Positions 26,021 to 34,930 are shown, counted from the stretch's first letter. The stretch: DNA of 64,000 nucleotides from Acidobacteriaceae bacterium (GCA_003134655.1 PLBY01000077.1:1-64000), one strand, 5' to 3'. A program made the numbers and translations. The notes: a model not told the origin generated them from the sequence alone.

Positions 26021-27439
26021 ATGCTTAAGACAGCTAGGCTCACGTTAGCTTTGATGGTGGCAGTGTTATTCCTGACTGGAATGACGTTTGCTCAAACCGA
26101 TCCTGGAGTTCAGAGCGGCACCCGCGGCACGGGGGCGGCGCTCTCATCCGTGCTGGCGGACGACAACGCTGGGATTCTCGCGTTTTTTAATGACGGACAA
26201 AGTCGCTTCCAAGAGGTAGAGACCGTTTCCGGAGGCGCCAACAACGGGCTGGGGCCGCGGTTCAACTCGAACAGTTGCAGTTCCTGCCACGCACAACCAG
26301 CGATCGGGGGCTCGGGTGCTGCTTCCAATCCGCAAGCGCAATTCATCAGTAGCGGCGTCGCACCGAAAGACGCAATGCCGTACTTCGTGACCTCCACGGG
26401 ACCCACGGTAGAGGCGCGGTTTCCCTTCTATTTCAATAAGAATGGCTCGGTCAACTTCAGCTCGCCGAATGGCGGAGTAGAAGCTCTGTTCACGGTGACG
26501 GGCCGCTCTGATGCCGGTGCCTGCAGTTTGGCGCAACCGAGCTTCAGCGCTGCGCAAGCGGTGAACAATATCATCTTCCGCATTCCCACACCGGTTTTTG
26601 GCGCGGGGCTTGTCGAGAACCTCGATGACTCAACGCTGCTCGCGAATATGGCCAAGAACCTCAACAATCGTCTCGGTATTTCCGGTGCGTTCAACCACAA
26701 CGGCAACGATGGCACGATCAGCCGTTTCGGTTGGAAGGCGCAAAACAAGTCGCTGCACATCTTTACCGGTGAAGCCTACAACGTGGAAATGGGCATTACG
26801 AACCTTTTGTTCCCGCAGGACCGCCCTCTTCCCGGTGAAGATGGGGGCGGCAGCAGCGGCCTGACGGGATTTTCGTCGTCGTGTCTGAACCTGAGTGGGG
26901 GCGGCTATCCGGAGGACGCGAGCAATCCGGCGCAGACGGGTCCGGCGATCCTGGATGACGTTTCGGCATTTGCCAACTTCATGCGTGGACTCGCGCCTCC
27001 ACCCAGCGGATCGGTCGTACTGAACGGGTCGACAGTGGCTGCGAGTTCCATCTCCAACGGGGCCTCGCTGTTCAGTTCCATTGGCTGTGCGACCTGCCAC
27101 AATCCCACCCCTGGGACCACACAAAAGTCGAAGATCACAGGGTCTCTCGGCAGTGCTCCGGTGAATGCATACTCGGATTTCGAGGTTCATCACATGGGAA
27201 CACTGCTGACCGATAACGTTGCGCAAGGGGGCGCAGGAGGAGACCAGTTCCGCACGGCTCCATTGTGGGGCCTGGGGCAGCGAATCTTCCTTCTGCATGA
27301 TGGGCGCACAACAACCCTGCTGACCGCCATTGAGGACCATGACAGCAAGGGGAGCGAAGCGTCTACGGTGGAAGCGAATTTCGACACGCTTTCCACCAGC
27401 CAACAACAGGATTTGCTGAACTTCCTGCGCTCGTTGTGA
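26021..27439 (+). CDS. Di-heme oxidoreductase (DUF1111/DHOR-like c-type cytochrome)
   Basis: 472 aa with CAGGAGGG before the ATG and a signal peptide ending FAQ (residues 1-25). Two heme c attachment sites: CSSCH (Cys86-His90) and CATCH (Cys356-His360). The spacing and the sequences GLGPRFNSNSCSSCH and RTAPLWGLGQRIFLLHDGR are typical of the di-heme oxidoreductase family formerly called DUF1111. It should be periplasmic and carry electrons or reduce a peroxide-like substrate. No partner cytochrome is adjacent. Confidence 0.92.
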   Translation: MLKTARLTLALMVAVLFLTGMTFAQTDPGVQSGTRGTGAALSSVLADDNAGILAFFNDGQSRFQEVETVSGGANNGLGPRFNSNSCSSCHAQPAIGGSGAASNPQAQFISSGVAPKDAMPYFVTSTGPTVEARFPFYFNKNGSVNFSSPNGGVEALFTVTGRSDAGACSLAQPSFSAAQAVNNIIFRIPTPVFGAGLVENLDDSTLLANMAKNLNNRLGISGAFNHNGNDGTISRFGWKAQNKSLHIFTGEAYNVEMGITNLLFPQDRPLPGEDGGGSSGLTGFSSSCLNLSGGGYPEDASNPAQTGPAILDDVSAFANFMRGLAPPPSGSVVLNGSTVAASSISNGASLFSSIGCATCHNPTPGTTQKSKITGSLGSAPVNAYSDFEVHHMGTLLTDNVAQGGAGGDQFRTAPLWGLGQRIFLLHDGRTTTLLTAIEDHDSKGSEASTVEANFDTLSTSQQQDLLNFLRSL

Positions 27440-27555
27440 ACACCTGCTGGCGGGACCCGACGCGCGTCTCGCCAGCTATTTTCAATTTGAGGCGACTTGA
27501 GAGCAGACGATCCGGCGGCGCAGTCTCTGTGCAGCTGGGTGTGAGGGCCGAACCC

Positions 27556-28602
27556 ATGCGTTCTAATTTTCTGCGTTTGTCAGTTGTGATCACGCTGCAC
27601 ATGTCGTTACTTGCCTCCAGGCTGGCCTCCGGCCAAGATTCGCAACCCAAGAGCGGGCCCGGGAACGGGGGCGATTTTTCCAGCGCAAACAATTCGACCC
27701 AAGCTCTTACGAAAGTTCCAACCGTGGTGATCCTGGTCAAAGGAGCGTGGTCGAGCGCGAGTGACTCCATCACGCCGCTGCCGGAAGGCGGCAGCGTAAG
27801 CAACAATGTTTTCCATAGCGAGTACTTCGGAATCCGGTATGCCCTGCCTTCAGGATGGATTCAACGCTACGAAGGGCCGCCTCCCTCCGATAGCGGGCGC
27901 TATGTGCTGGCACAGATCAGGCCTGCGGACCGCCGGGGGCCGATTCGGGGAAATATTTTGATAACGGCTCAAGACATGTTCTTCACGCCGCTGCCAGAAG
28001 TGAATGTTCTGCAGCACATGAAATATGTGAAAGACCATTTGCAGGTGGACTACCAGTTAGAACAACCCCTTACCGAAACAAGAATTGCCGGCCGGTCGTT
28101 TGACTTTCTTGCGTACTGGGCTCCGGTCGCGCAGTTGCACTGGTATGTAGCGGCGACCCAGATCCGTTGCCACACCGTGGAAATCGTGCTCAGCAGCCGG
28201 GACACGAAGTTGCTAGAGAATCTAGTCCTGGACCTGAACAAGATGATCTTGCCCGCCGAAGCCGGTCTCACGACAGGGATGGGGGGAAGCGACCTGCCAG
28301 TATGCATAAAGGATTTCGCGGGCGGCGCAAATGTGATTGCGAGAGTTGATCCGATTTTCACGGAATCCAAATTCAATCCCGTGCCAGTGCGGATCATTAT
28401 CGACAGGAGAGGCAAGGTGAAACACATTCACTTTCTCAGCGCCTTTCCCGATCAGGCGAAGGCCATCGGTGATGCGTTGAGCCAATGGAAGTTCAAGCCG
28501 TACCTGCGCGATGGGGTTCCTGTTGAGGTGGAGACCGGGATTATGTTTGGACGGGCGGCGCGCCCGATTGGTGCGCCGGCTGCTGGTGCGTCGATCGAAT
28601 GA
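27556..28602 (+). CDS. Secreted protein with a TonB C-terminal domain
   Basis: 348 aa from the ATG at 27556 (MRSNFLRLSVVITLHMSLL), a signal peptide; the reading from 27436 is not supported. The middle (about 85-245) has no recognised domain. The last 90 residues (VRIIIDRRGKVKHIHFLSAF...GDALSQWKFKPYLRDGVPVEVETG, with WKFKP) match a TonB C-terminal domain. There is no N-terminal energy-transducing helix with the SxxxH motif of TonB, so it is not an energy transducer. Such proteins are common in Acidobacteriota. It begins about 115 bases after the diheme protein and may be cotranscribed with it. Confidence 0.75.
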   Translation: MRSNFLRLSVVITLHMSLLASRLASGQDSQPKSGPGNGGDFSSANNSTQALTKVPTVVILVKGAWSSASDSITPLPEGGSVSNNVFHSEYFGIRYALPSGWIQRYEGPPPSDSGRYVLAQIRPADRRGPIRGNILITAQDMFFTPLPEVNVLQHMKYVKDHLQVDYQLEQPLTETRIAGRSFDFLAYWAPVAQLHWYVAATQIRCHTVEIVLSSRDTKLLENLVLDLNKMILPAEAGLTTGMGGSDLPVCIKDFAGGANVIARVDPIFTESKFNPVPVRIIIDRRGKVKHIHFLSAFPDQAKAIGDALSQWKFKPYLRDGVPVEVETGIMFGRAARPIGAPAAGASIE

Positions 28603-28715
28603 GGACGCTTGTTAGCCTTGCCACGCTTAAGTTCGCGACTACTGTGACTCGCGGGCTGACCTGCTGCTGGAGCTGTTTGACGAGCTTCGAGATGTCAGGA
28701 TGCCTACTAAACCAT

Positions 28716-28747
28716 CAACCACTAAGGACACGAAGGATCACGAAGGA
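28716..28747 (+). repeat. Family F repeat (CACTAAGGACACGAAGGATC), copy 1
   Basis: The stretch ACCACTAAGGACACGAAGG and the following ATCACGAAGG are almost identical to a copy at 62861-62890. Both lie just 3' of a plus-strand gene and before a minus-strand gene end. Confidence 0.75.
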
Positions 28748-28760
28748 ACCATGATCCGTG

Positions 28761-29510
28761 TTACTTGATCGCCAGCGGGATCGGGTAATACTTCTGGATC
28801 ATTCTGCCGGTCATGAGTCCGCCTTCGTATTCGGGGATGATGACTTCATCGGCGCCGGAACTGCGGATGGCATTGGCGTAGCGCTGCTGTCCGGCGCGGG
28901 TGATGATTTTGATTTTGGGATTGAGCGAGCGCGCGGTGACAGTGATGTAGAGATTGTCGGCGTCGTTGTCGATGACGATGCAGATGCCGCGGGCGCGGTC
29001 GAGCCCCGCCTGCAGCAGGACGTCGTGGCGCTTGGCGTCGCCTTGAATCACCGGGATCTTGTCATTCAGCAATTCGCGGTACAGGCCCTCGTTGGTTTCG
29101 ATCAGCACGAAGGGGATATCGAGGCGCTGCAGTTGATCGACGACGGTGCGGCCGACCTGGCCGTAGCCGCAAATAATAAAGTGATCGTTCAGGCCGTTGA
29201 CGTTAACTTCGTTGATCATGGTTCTCCAGGCCTCCACGCCGTGGCGGCTGAAAATGGTGAGTAGAACGCGCTCGGCGATCCAGATCTGCAGCGCGAAGAC
29301 TCCCGCGTACACGAACATCGAAAAAATCTTGGTGGACTTGTGGACTGCACGGTATTCGATGGAGTGGGGATGAATCACCCAGAACAGGGCGTCGAGCGGG
29401 CGCAGGCCCTCGACGCGCATGTAGAAGATCACGCACACTCCAAGGAAGCCCGCGAGCACCAGCAGCGGGAGCCATAAGCGGCGGAGGAATATGAGGAAGA
29501 TTCGTCCCAT
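28761..29510 (-). CDS. RCK/TrkA-N NAD-binding membrane protein without a potassium filter
   Basis: 249 aa from the ATG at 29510 (MGRIFLIFLRRLWLPLL). Two transmembrane helices: residues 12-31 and about 63-85. The part between them (residues 38-60) should carry the TVGYG/D selectivity filter of a two-helix potassium channel, but it reads LDALFWVIHPHSIEYRAVHK. The cytosolic part is an RCK/TrkA-N domain with the nucleotide-binding motif IICGYGQVG (residues 112-120), then LIETN and NLYITVTARSLNPK. The fold of a ligand-gated ion channel is kept but potassium selectivity is probably lost. It may act as a sensor. Confidence 0.8.
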   Translation of the reverse strand: MGRIFLIFLRRLWLPLLVLAGFLGVCVIFYMRVEGLRPLDALFWVIHPHSIEYRAVHKSTKIFSMFVYAGVFALQIWIAERVLLTIFSRHGVEAWRTMINEVNVNGLNDHFIICGYGQVGRTVVDQLQRLDIPFVLIETNEGLYRELLNDKIPVIQGDAKRHDVLLQAGLDRARGICIVIDNDADNLYITVTARSLNPKIKIITRAGQQRYANAIRSSGADEVIIPEYEGGLMTGRMIQKYYPIPLAIK

Positions 29511-29633
29511 TCCAAGTTTCCGTTCAGACGGCCTTACAGAAAATCCGATGAGTATACACACTCAGGCCGGGATCGGGGCATGAATTATTCAGATCGGGCG
29601 GAACCCGGCGAGTGAGTTGCGACGGAGTAGTGC

Positions 29634-29681
29634 GCGGGCGGCACGCCCCCGCGACAGCCGCCGGGACGGCGGCGCTACGTT
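29634..29681. repeat. Family H repeat (GGCACGCCCC...GGCGGCGCTACGT), intergenic copy
   Basis: GCGGGCGGCACGCCCCCGCGACAGCCGCCG (in two parts) and GGGACGGCGGCGCTACGT. Nearly the same pattern lies inside rnr at 32909-32959. It lies between convergent gene ends. Confidence 0.7.
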
Positions 29682-29685
29682 CGCG

Positions 29686-29722
29686 GAAAAAGCAAAACGG
29701 GCATCCTTACGGGATGCCCGCT
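29686..29722 (-). terminator. Rho-independent terminator of bactofilin
   Basis: On the minus strand GCGGGCATCCCGTAAGGATG then CCCGTTTTGCTTTTT: a 9-bp stem followed by a U-rich run, 35 bases after the bactofilin stop. Confidence 0.85.
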
Positions 29723-29756
29723 GCTGAATACCGGCCAAATTGTTCTTGCGCGAAAC

Positions 29757-30293
29757 TTAAGCCCGGGCGCCGACAGCGGCCGGCTCGGTTGCCGGAACCG
29801 ACTTCTCTTCGCCGTTGGGCTTCTGCTGAGTGGGCTGTCCGCCCTTGCGGATGTCGATGCCGCCCTTGAAGAAGGCGCCGTCTTCGATGGAGATGCGTGC
29901 GGCGACGACATCGCCGGTGAGCGAACCGTCGCTACGAATGTCGACGCGGTCGCTGGCGGTGAGGTTGCCGCGGACTTTGCCGAGAACGACGATCTCACGC
30001 GCGTTAATGTTGGCGGCGACAACTCCGTTGCGTCCGATGGTGACGCGGTTGCCGGCCAGATTGATGGAACCCTCGACGCGGCCGTCGATGTAGAGCGACT
30101 CGGAACCGGTGACTTCGCCCTTAATGACGAGCGACTTGCCGATGGTAGCCTGGTCAGCGGTGGTGGTGGTTACCGGCCGGGGAGCGACGGGCTCAGCGGC
30201 CGACATGGCTGGCGCGCTGGGGGTAGACGTAGTGGGGCGCTCCGGCACCGAAGGTTGTGCAGGAGTTTGAGGCTGATTGGTCGGCTTCCACAT
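29757..30293 (-). CDS. Bactofilin (polymer-forming cytoskeletal protein)
   Basis: 178 aa. After an unstructured Pro/Thr/Ala N terminus of about 45 residues comes the bactofilin beta-helix (about residues 48-150): TIGKSLVIKGEVTGSESLYIDGRVEG (in parts), RVTIGRNGVVAANINAREIVVLGKVRGNLTASDRVDI, and GDVVAARISIEDGAFFKGGIDI. It forms membrane-associated filaments in the cytosol, usually involved in cell shape or envelope sites. A Pro-rich C-terminal tail ends the protein. It is monocistronic, with its own terminator. Confidence 0.95.
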   Translation of the reverse strand: MWKPTNQPQTPAQPSVPERPTTSTPSAPAMSAAEPVAPRPVTTTTADQATIGKSLVIKGEVTGSESLYIDGRVEGSINLAGNRVTIGRNGVVAANINAREIVVLGKVRGNLTASDRVDIRSDGSLTGDVVAARISIEDGAFFKGGIDIRKGGQPTQQKPNGEEKSVPATEPAAVGARA

Positions 30294-30666
30294 AGCGTAA
30301 AAGTTCCTTTCCTAGTTGGGATTAGGGGTCACTGGCCGCACTTTCGTGACCAAAGCCGATTGTACTCCCGCGTCTCAAAGTGAGCCCTGTGGAAAATCCT
30401 TTATTTTCAATCGGGAGTTCCTCGGATGGTACGTGGAGAGGGCCTGGGAGGGCTGGATTCGATTGGAGCCGACTGCCTATTTTCTGCGCGGTGGGGTGTA
30501 ACGATTCCCGGAAAAATCTGCCGGACCGTAGCCTTCCACAGGGCGGGAGGTTATGCTTCCAGGGTGAAGATTTATCGAAAACGGAAAGCGGGATAGGGAG
30601 TCTAATTCTTCAGAAATTTTCTTCCGAAATCGAGCTTTGGGGCAGGCTTTTATATTGGAGACAAGC
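30294..30666. other. Intergenic region between bactofilin and DinB
   Basis: It must hold the promoters of two divergent genes. No repeat family copy, RNA gene or supported ORF is seen. A short ORF at 30316-30501 has no ribosome binding site or recognisable domain. Confidence 0.45.
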
Positions 30667-31224
30667 ATGTCAGAACCAGCCGTGGTGAATGCAGCAACGT
30701 TTACGATCGAGCGGCCTGAGCCGGGCGAATATGCGCCTTATTATGATCGCTACATTTCTCTGATCGCAGGGACCGACATACTGGAAACGCTCGACGCGCA
30801 GAGGCGGCAGACCATGCTGCTGCTCTCGGGGCGAGACGAGAGCGATGGAGATTTTCGCTACGCGCCCGATAAATGGAACGCGAAGGAAGTGCTGGGGCAC
30901 GTCTGCGATACGGAGCGAATTTTTGCGTACCGCGCACTGCGGATCGCCCGAGGCGACCAGACGCCGCTGTCTGGGTTTGAGCAGGACGACTATGTGAAGA
31001 GCGGGCCGTTTGCGCGGGCGCCCCTGTCGGAGATTATTGAAGATTACATTGCAGTACGGCGGGCGACGCTAACGCTGCTGCGCAATCTGGATGAGGCCGC
31101 GTGGGTGCGGCGCGGGGTGGCGAATAAGAATGATGTGAGCGTCCGGGCGCTGGCTTACATCATCGCGGGACATGAGCTGCATCATCGGGGAATTCTGGAG
31201 GAGAAGTACTTTGCGGGGCGGTGA
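30667..31224 (+). CDS. DinB-like (DUF664/DinB_2) protein
   Basis: 185 aa from the ATG at 30667 (MSEPAVVNAATF), with GGAGACAAGC before it. Four-helix DinB fold: the first metal histidine is in VLGHVCDTE, and the pair in GHELHHRGILEEKY near the C terminus completes a typical three-His site. The family includes metal-dependent thiol transferases and many proteins without known function. A second DinB gene lies 150 bases downstream in the same direction. Confidence 0.88.
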   Translation: MSEPAVVNAATFTIERPEPGEYAPYYDRYISLIAGTDILETLDAQRRQTMLLLSGRDESDGDFRYAPDKWNAKEVLGHVCDTERIFAYRALRIARGDQTPLSGFEQDDYVKSGPFARAPLSEIIEDYIAVRRATLTLLRNLDEAAWVRRGVANKNDVSVRALAYIIAGHELHHRGILEEKYFAGR

Positions 31225-31252
31225 GCTCACTCTTTCGATGAAGGCGAATTCC

Positions 31253-31345
31253 GTGTGATGTCATTCTGAGCAAAGCGAAGAACCCATGCAATTTGCTAGG
31301 CGGCAGAAGAGTACATAGATCCTTCGCTTCGCTCAGGATGACATA
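31253..31345 (+). repeat. Family D-type dispersed repeat between the DinB genes
   Basis: Left part GTCATTCTGAGCAAAGCGAA and right part GATCCTTCGCTTCGCTCAGG with ATGACA are inverted relatives, so the whole can fold over about 90 bases. Confidence 0.7.
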
Positions 31346-31376
31346 GCTTATTCGGCTGAGGCCCCTCCTCTCGGAC

Positions 31377-31880
31377 ATGACACAGCGAGTGCTGACGGAA
31401 TTGCTTCGCGGCAAGGGCGCGCACGCGGATCCCATCGCGTGCGTGGAAGATCTCTCTGCTGAACTGGCTGCGCGGCATGCAGCAGGATTTCCACACTCCG
31501 TTGGCCAGCTAGTTTTCCACATGAATTACTGGATGGAGTACGAGCTGCGTCGGATTCGCGGGGAGAAGCCTGCGTACCCGGAGCATAATTCGGAGAGTTT
31601 CCCGGCTGCGCCGGCTCCCACCGATGCGCAGGAATGGGATCGTCTCCGGACACAGATGGGGAAGTTTCTCGGCGAATTTGAGGAGATGGCGAAGTCGCCC
31701 GCGCATGAACTGCAGCGTGAGATTGAAAGCACACACGACGGCGACAAGAAAATTGCCGGAACGCTCGAAGCTGTGCTCTGGCAGATGGTGGCGCACAACA
31801 GCTATCACGTGGGGCAGATCGCGATGGTGCGGCGCGCGCTGGGAGCGTGGCCGCCGCGTGGGGGCGGGGACAGTTGGTAG
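31377..31880 (+). CDS. DinB-like protein, second copy
   Basis: 167 aa. The ATG at 31377 directly follows the family D repeat. DinB fold with the first metal histidine in VGQLVFHMNYWMEYELRR and the second pair in QMVAHNSYHVGQIAMVRRALG near the C terminus. It is only distantly similar to the upstream DinB protein, so it is not a recent duplicate. Its substrate is unknown. Confidence 0.85.
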   Translation: MTQRVLTELLRGKGAHADPIACVEDLSAELAARHAAGFPHSVGQLVFHMNYWMEYELRRIRGEKPAYPEHNSESFPAAPAPTDAQEWDRLRTQMGKFLGEFEEMAKSPAHELQREIESTHDGDKKIAGTLEAVLWQMVAHNSYHVGQIAMVRRALGAWPPRGGGDSW

Positions 31881-31917
31881 GCGATCTTCCGGGTCCCGGT
31901 GTCTAATCTTGATCAGA

Positions 31918-32262
31918 ATGCTACGCCGAGGTCTCTTTGTCGCGCTGGTCCTTGTGCCTGCCGTCTTCGGCCAGTCGCAATTCGCAGGTAAGTGGCAAAC
32001 GCGAAAATCTTCGATCATGGTCAACATTGTTGACAGTCAAGGCAAACTCACCGGGACAGTAGTATTTCTAAGGCCTCTCAGCTATCGTCTCGAGATGACA
32101 ATTTCCAATCCTCAGAAGAACGGAAATGATCTTGAATTTGAGACGAAAGACCGGGACGCCCCCTTCTATTGGCGGCTCACGTTAGTCGGCAGGAGGAAGG
32201 GATTGCTGCATGGGAGCATGCGGGAAATGTTGATCGACGAACGCGTCAAGAAACGTTCATGA
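31918..32262 (+). CDS. Small secreted beta-rich protein
   Basis: 114 aa from the ATG at 31918 (MLRRGLFVALVLVPAVFGQS, signal peptide). The mature part (FAGKWQTRKSSIMVNIVDSQ and then GKLTGTVVFLRP) has an alternating strand pattern similar to small lipocalin-like or SAL-like secreted domains. No family is recognised with certainty. It lies close to rnr but separated from it by a repeat. Confidence 0.6.
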   Translation: MLRRGLFVALVLVPAVFGQSQFAGKWQTRKSSIMVNIVDSQGKLTGTVVFLRPLSYRLEMTISNPQKNGNDLEFETKDRDAPFYWRLTLVGRRKGLLHGSMREMLIDERVKKRS

Positions 32263-32290
32263 TTCCCCTGACTTCTACAACACTGGGTTA

Positions 32291-32323
32291 TGCTGAGAGC
32301 TGACGGCTGATAGCTGATAGCTT
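32291..32323 (+). repeat. Family E repeat (GCTGAGAGCTGACGGCTGAT), copy 1
   Basis: The stretch GCTGAGAGCTGACGGCTGAT followed by AGCTGATAGC. The first 26 bases recur at 45709-45740. It lies just upstream of rnr and may include its untranslated leader. Confidence 0.75.
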
Positions 32324-32330
32324 CCTTACT

Positions 32331-34898
32331 ATGCTCTCTGATTCGACCATTCTCAAACACATTGCCAAACAGGCCAAGCGGGCCGCCGGGTTTAAGCAAC
32401 TCGTGCGCGAACTTGGGCTGCGCGGGGACGAGCGTCGTGAACTCGATTCGCTGCTGCAGAAGATGGTGGCGCGAGGGACGCTGCTCTCGGTTGACACCGA
32501 TCGTTATGCGCTACCTGCGCCCGCTGCGGACAAGAATCTGGTTGCAGGGCGACTCACGATGCACCGCGACGGATTCGGGTTTGTCATTCCAGACGCGAAG
32601 TCCCTGAGTCCGGCGCTTAAGGCGAAGCTCACGGGCGATATCTTCATCGCACCGCATCTCATTGGCAATGCCATGCACGGGGACCTGGTGCTGGTCGACA
32701 TCAGCAACGTGCGTCCAGATGGGCGCGCCGAGGGTCGGATTGTGCGTCCGGTGATGCGGGCGCATCCGACGGTGGTTGGAATTTTTCACTACGGGAGCCG
32801 CGGTGGGTATGTGCGGCCGATCGACAGCAAGATTACGCAGGAGATTTTGATTCCGGCGGGGATGGAGCGGCCGGAGGCAAGTGATCTAACGGCGTCACGA
32901 CCTTCCAACCGGGGGCAAGATGCCCCCGGGACAGCCGGCGGGACGCCGGCGCTACGTAGGACGAAGAAATCTGTCGATCGCGTGTTGGGGGACGAGGTCG
33001 CACGGCCCGCGGAATGGGACGATCTTGAGGGGCTGGTGGTCGATGTTGAGATCACCGATTGGCCTTCGCCGACGCAGAATCCGCGGGGGCGGGTGACTGA
33101 GATTCTGGGGCGCGAGGATGATTTCGGCGTGGATGTCGAGATCACGATTCGTAAGTTTCATCTGCCGCATCATTTTCCGGCGGCGGCGCTTGAGGAAGCG
33201 CAGGAGACTTCGGCGGTCATCCCATCGACCGAACTGGAGCGGCGGCGCGATTTTCGCGGGCTGCCGATTGTCACCATCGACGGGGAGACGGCGCGTGACT
33301 TTGATGATGCCGTCTACGTGTACATGCTCGAGAACGGCAATTTCGAGTTGCAGGTACACATTGCCGACGTGGCGCAGTATGTGACGCCGGGGTCGGCGCT
33401 TGATCAGGAGGCACGGCTGCGTGGCACCAGCGTTTATTTTCCGGACCGCGCCGTACCGATGCTGCCGCTGGAGCTTTCGACCGACATTTGCAGTTTGCGT
33501 CCACAGGTGGGACGACTGGTGCTGTCGTGCGTGATGGAGATGGATCATCGCGGCGAGCTGGTGAGCTACGAGTTGCGCGAGGGCGTGATCCGGTCGGTGG
33601 AGCGCATGACGTATACCGCGGTGAACGCAGTGTTGGAAGGCGATGCCGCCGCGCGCTCGCGATATGCGCCGCTGGTGGCGACGTTTGAGCTGATGCGCGA
33701 CCTGGCGCTGATCCTGAACCGCAAGCGGGAACGGCGAGGATCGATTGACTTCGATCTGCCGGAGCCGGTGATCGAGTTCGACGAATTGGGGCTGATGAAG
33801 AGCATCTCGCGGTCGGAACGCAACATCGCGCACCGGCTGATTGAGGAATTCATGCTCTCGGCGAACGAGTGTGTGGCGCATGATCTGGAATCGCGACACG
33901 TGGGGTCTCTGTATCGGATCCACGAGAAGCCGGACGCGAAACGGGTTTATGACTTTGAAGTGATTGCCGCGACGTTCGGGTATTCACTGGGAGTGGGGGC
34001 GCTTCCGATTCATCGGGTGCAGACGAAGACCGACCGGCGCGCGGCTTATGGAACGGGCAAGCGAGTCCGCGAGATTGAGGTGCCGAAGGAAGTTCACATC
34101 ACGCCGCGCATGTATCAGAAGCTGACCGAAAAGATTGCTGGGAAGCCGGAGGAGCGGATTCTGAGCTACCTGATGCTGCGGTCGCTGAAGCAGGCGCGGT
34201 ATTCGGAGGAGAATCTCGGTCACTTCGCGCTGGCGGCGACTTCGTACACGCACTTTACGTCGCCGATCCGGAGGTATCCGGATTTGATTGTGCATCGGGT
34301 GTTGAAGGATGTGTTGCGGCAAGATCAAAGTCAAAATCCAAGTCAACACCCCCACCCTGTCGCAAAGAACGCGACAAGGGTGGGGCACCCTCACATCGAG
34401 GAGAAGGCGTCGCCTTGGTCGAAACGTCGAGGCGCGGCCGACACGCGGGCGGGGGCGCCCGCGCCACATACGGCATTAGGTGGGCCGATTGGTGTCGAGG
34501 AACTTCATGAAATCGCGGAGGAGTCGAGCCGGGCGGAGCGGCGGGCGGCCGATGCCGAGCGGGAGTTGATGGAAGGGAAGAAAGTTAAGTTCATGCAGGA
34601 TCGCGTGGGCGAGGACTTCGACGGGCTCATCACCAGCGTCACCAAGTTTGGATTTTTCGTGGAGCTGACGGATCTATTCGTCGAGGGACTGGTGCCACTG
34701 AATACTCTGACCGATGACCGGTACACGTATCACGAGAATACGCGAGAGATTATCGGGCAGCGATCGCGGAAGATCTACAGTTTGGGTCAGAAGATCCGGG
34801 TGCTGGTGGACCGGATTGATCCGGTGGAGAAGAAGATTCAGTTCGCGGTGCTGGAGGAAGAACCGGTGCGAGCAAAGCGCAAGCTCAAGAAGCATTAG
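32331..34898 (+). CDS. rnr: Ribonuclease R, with two in-frame repeat-derived insertions
   Basis: 855 aa, about 40-60 longer than typical RNase R. It degrades structured RNA 3' to 5' in the cytosol. Order: N-terminal winged-helix-like domain (1-60), cold-shock domains (70-180 and 215-255), RNB catalytic domain, and an S1 domain (about 770-840). The active site is TIDGETARDFDDAV (residues 315-328) with Asp317, Asp323, Asp325 and Asp326. FTSPIRRYPDLIVHR closes the RNB domain. Residues about 184-214 derive from a family H repeat, and residues about 664-724 from a family C repeat plus a GC-rich palindrome, both in frame. Both lie in surface loops that vary in the family, so activity may be kept. 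Confidence 0.96.
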   Translation: MLSDSTILKHIAKQAKRAAGFKQLVRELGLRGDERRELDSLLQKMVARGTLLSVDTDRYALPAPAADKNLVAGRLTMHRDGFGFVIPDAKSLSPALKAKLTGDIFIAPHLIGNAMHGDLVLVDISNVRPDGRAEGRIVRPVMRAHPTVVGIFHYGSRGGYVRPIDSKITQEILIPAGMERPEASDLTASRPSNRGQDAPGTAGGTPALRRTKKSVDRVLGDEVARPAEWDDLEGLVVDVEITDWPSPTQNPRGRVTEILGREDDFGVDVEITIRKFHLPHHFPAAALEEAQETSAVIPSTELERRRDFRGLPIVTIDGETARDFDDAVYVYMLENGNFELQVHIADVAQYVTPGSALDQEARLRGTSVYFPDRAVPMLPLELSTDICSLRPQVGRLVLSCVMEMDHRGELVSYELREGVIRSVERMTYTAVNAVLEGDAAARSRYAPLVATFELMRDLALILNRKRERRGSIDFDLPEPVIEFDELGLMKSISRSERNIAHRLIEEFMLSANECVAHDLESRHVGSLYRIHEKPDAKRVYDFEVIAATFGYSLGVGALPIHRVQTKTDRRAAYGTGKRVREIEVPKEVHITPRMYQKLTEKIAGKPEERILSYLMLRSLKQARYSEENLGHFALAATSYTHFTSPIRRYPDLIVHRVLKDVLRQDQSQNPSQHPHPVAKNATRVGHPHIEEKASPWSKRRGAADTRAGAPAPHTALGGPIGVEELHEIAEESSRAERRAADAERELMEGKKVKFMQDRVGEDFDGLITSVTKFGFFVELTDLFVEGLVPLNTLTDDRYTYHENTREIIGQRSRKIYSLGQKIRVLVDRIDPVEKKIQFAVLEEEPVRAKRKLKKH
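32909..32959. repeat. Family H repeat inside rnr
   Basis: GGGGGCAAGATGCCCCC followed by GGGACAGCCGGCGGGACGCC and GGCGCTACGT. Two hairpins in the same order as in the intergenic copy at 29634-29681. It encodes the segment RGQDAPGTAGGTPALRR. Confidence 0.82.
34322..34390. repeat. Family C repeat inside rnr
   Basis: ATCAAAGTCAAAATCCAAG leads into CCCACCCTGTCGC, AAAGAAC, GCGACAAGGGTGGG and GCACCC. This is nearly identical to the intergenic copy at 39619-39668. It encodes PHPVAKNATRVGHP. Confidence 0.9.
34434..34470. repeat. GC-rich palindrome inside rnr (family H-like)
   Basis: CGGGCGGGGGCGCCCGCGCC is a near-perfect hairpin immediately 3' of the family C insertion, in the same loop of the protein. 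Confidence 0.6.
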
Positions 34899-34930
34899 GC
34901 TAGGGCATGGAAGCAAGCTTCCAGGCTGCG

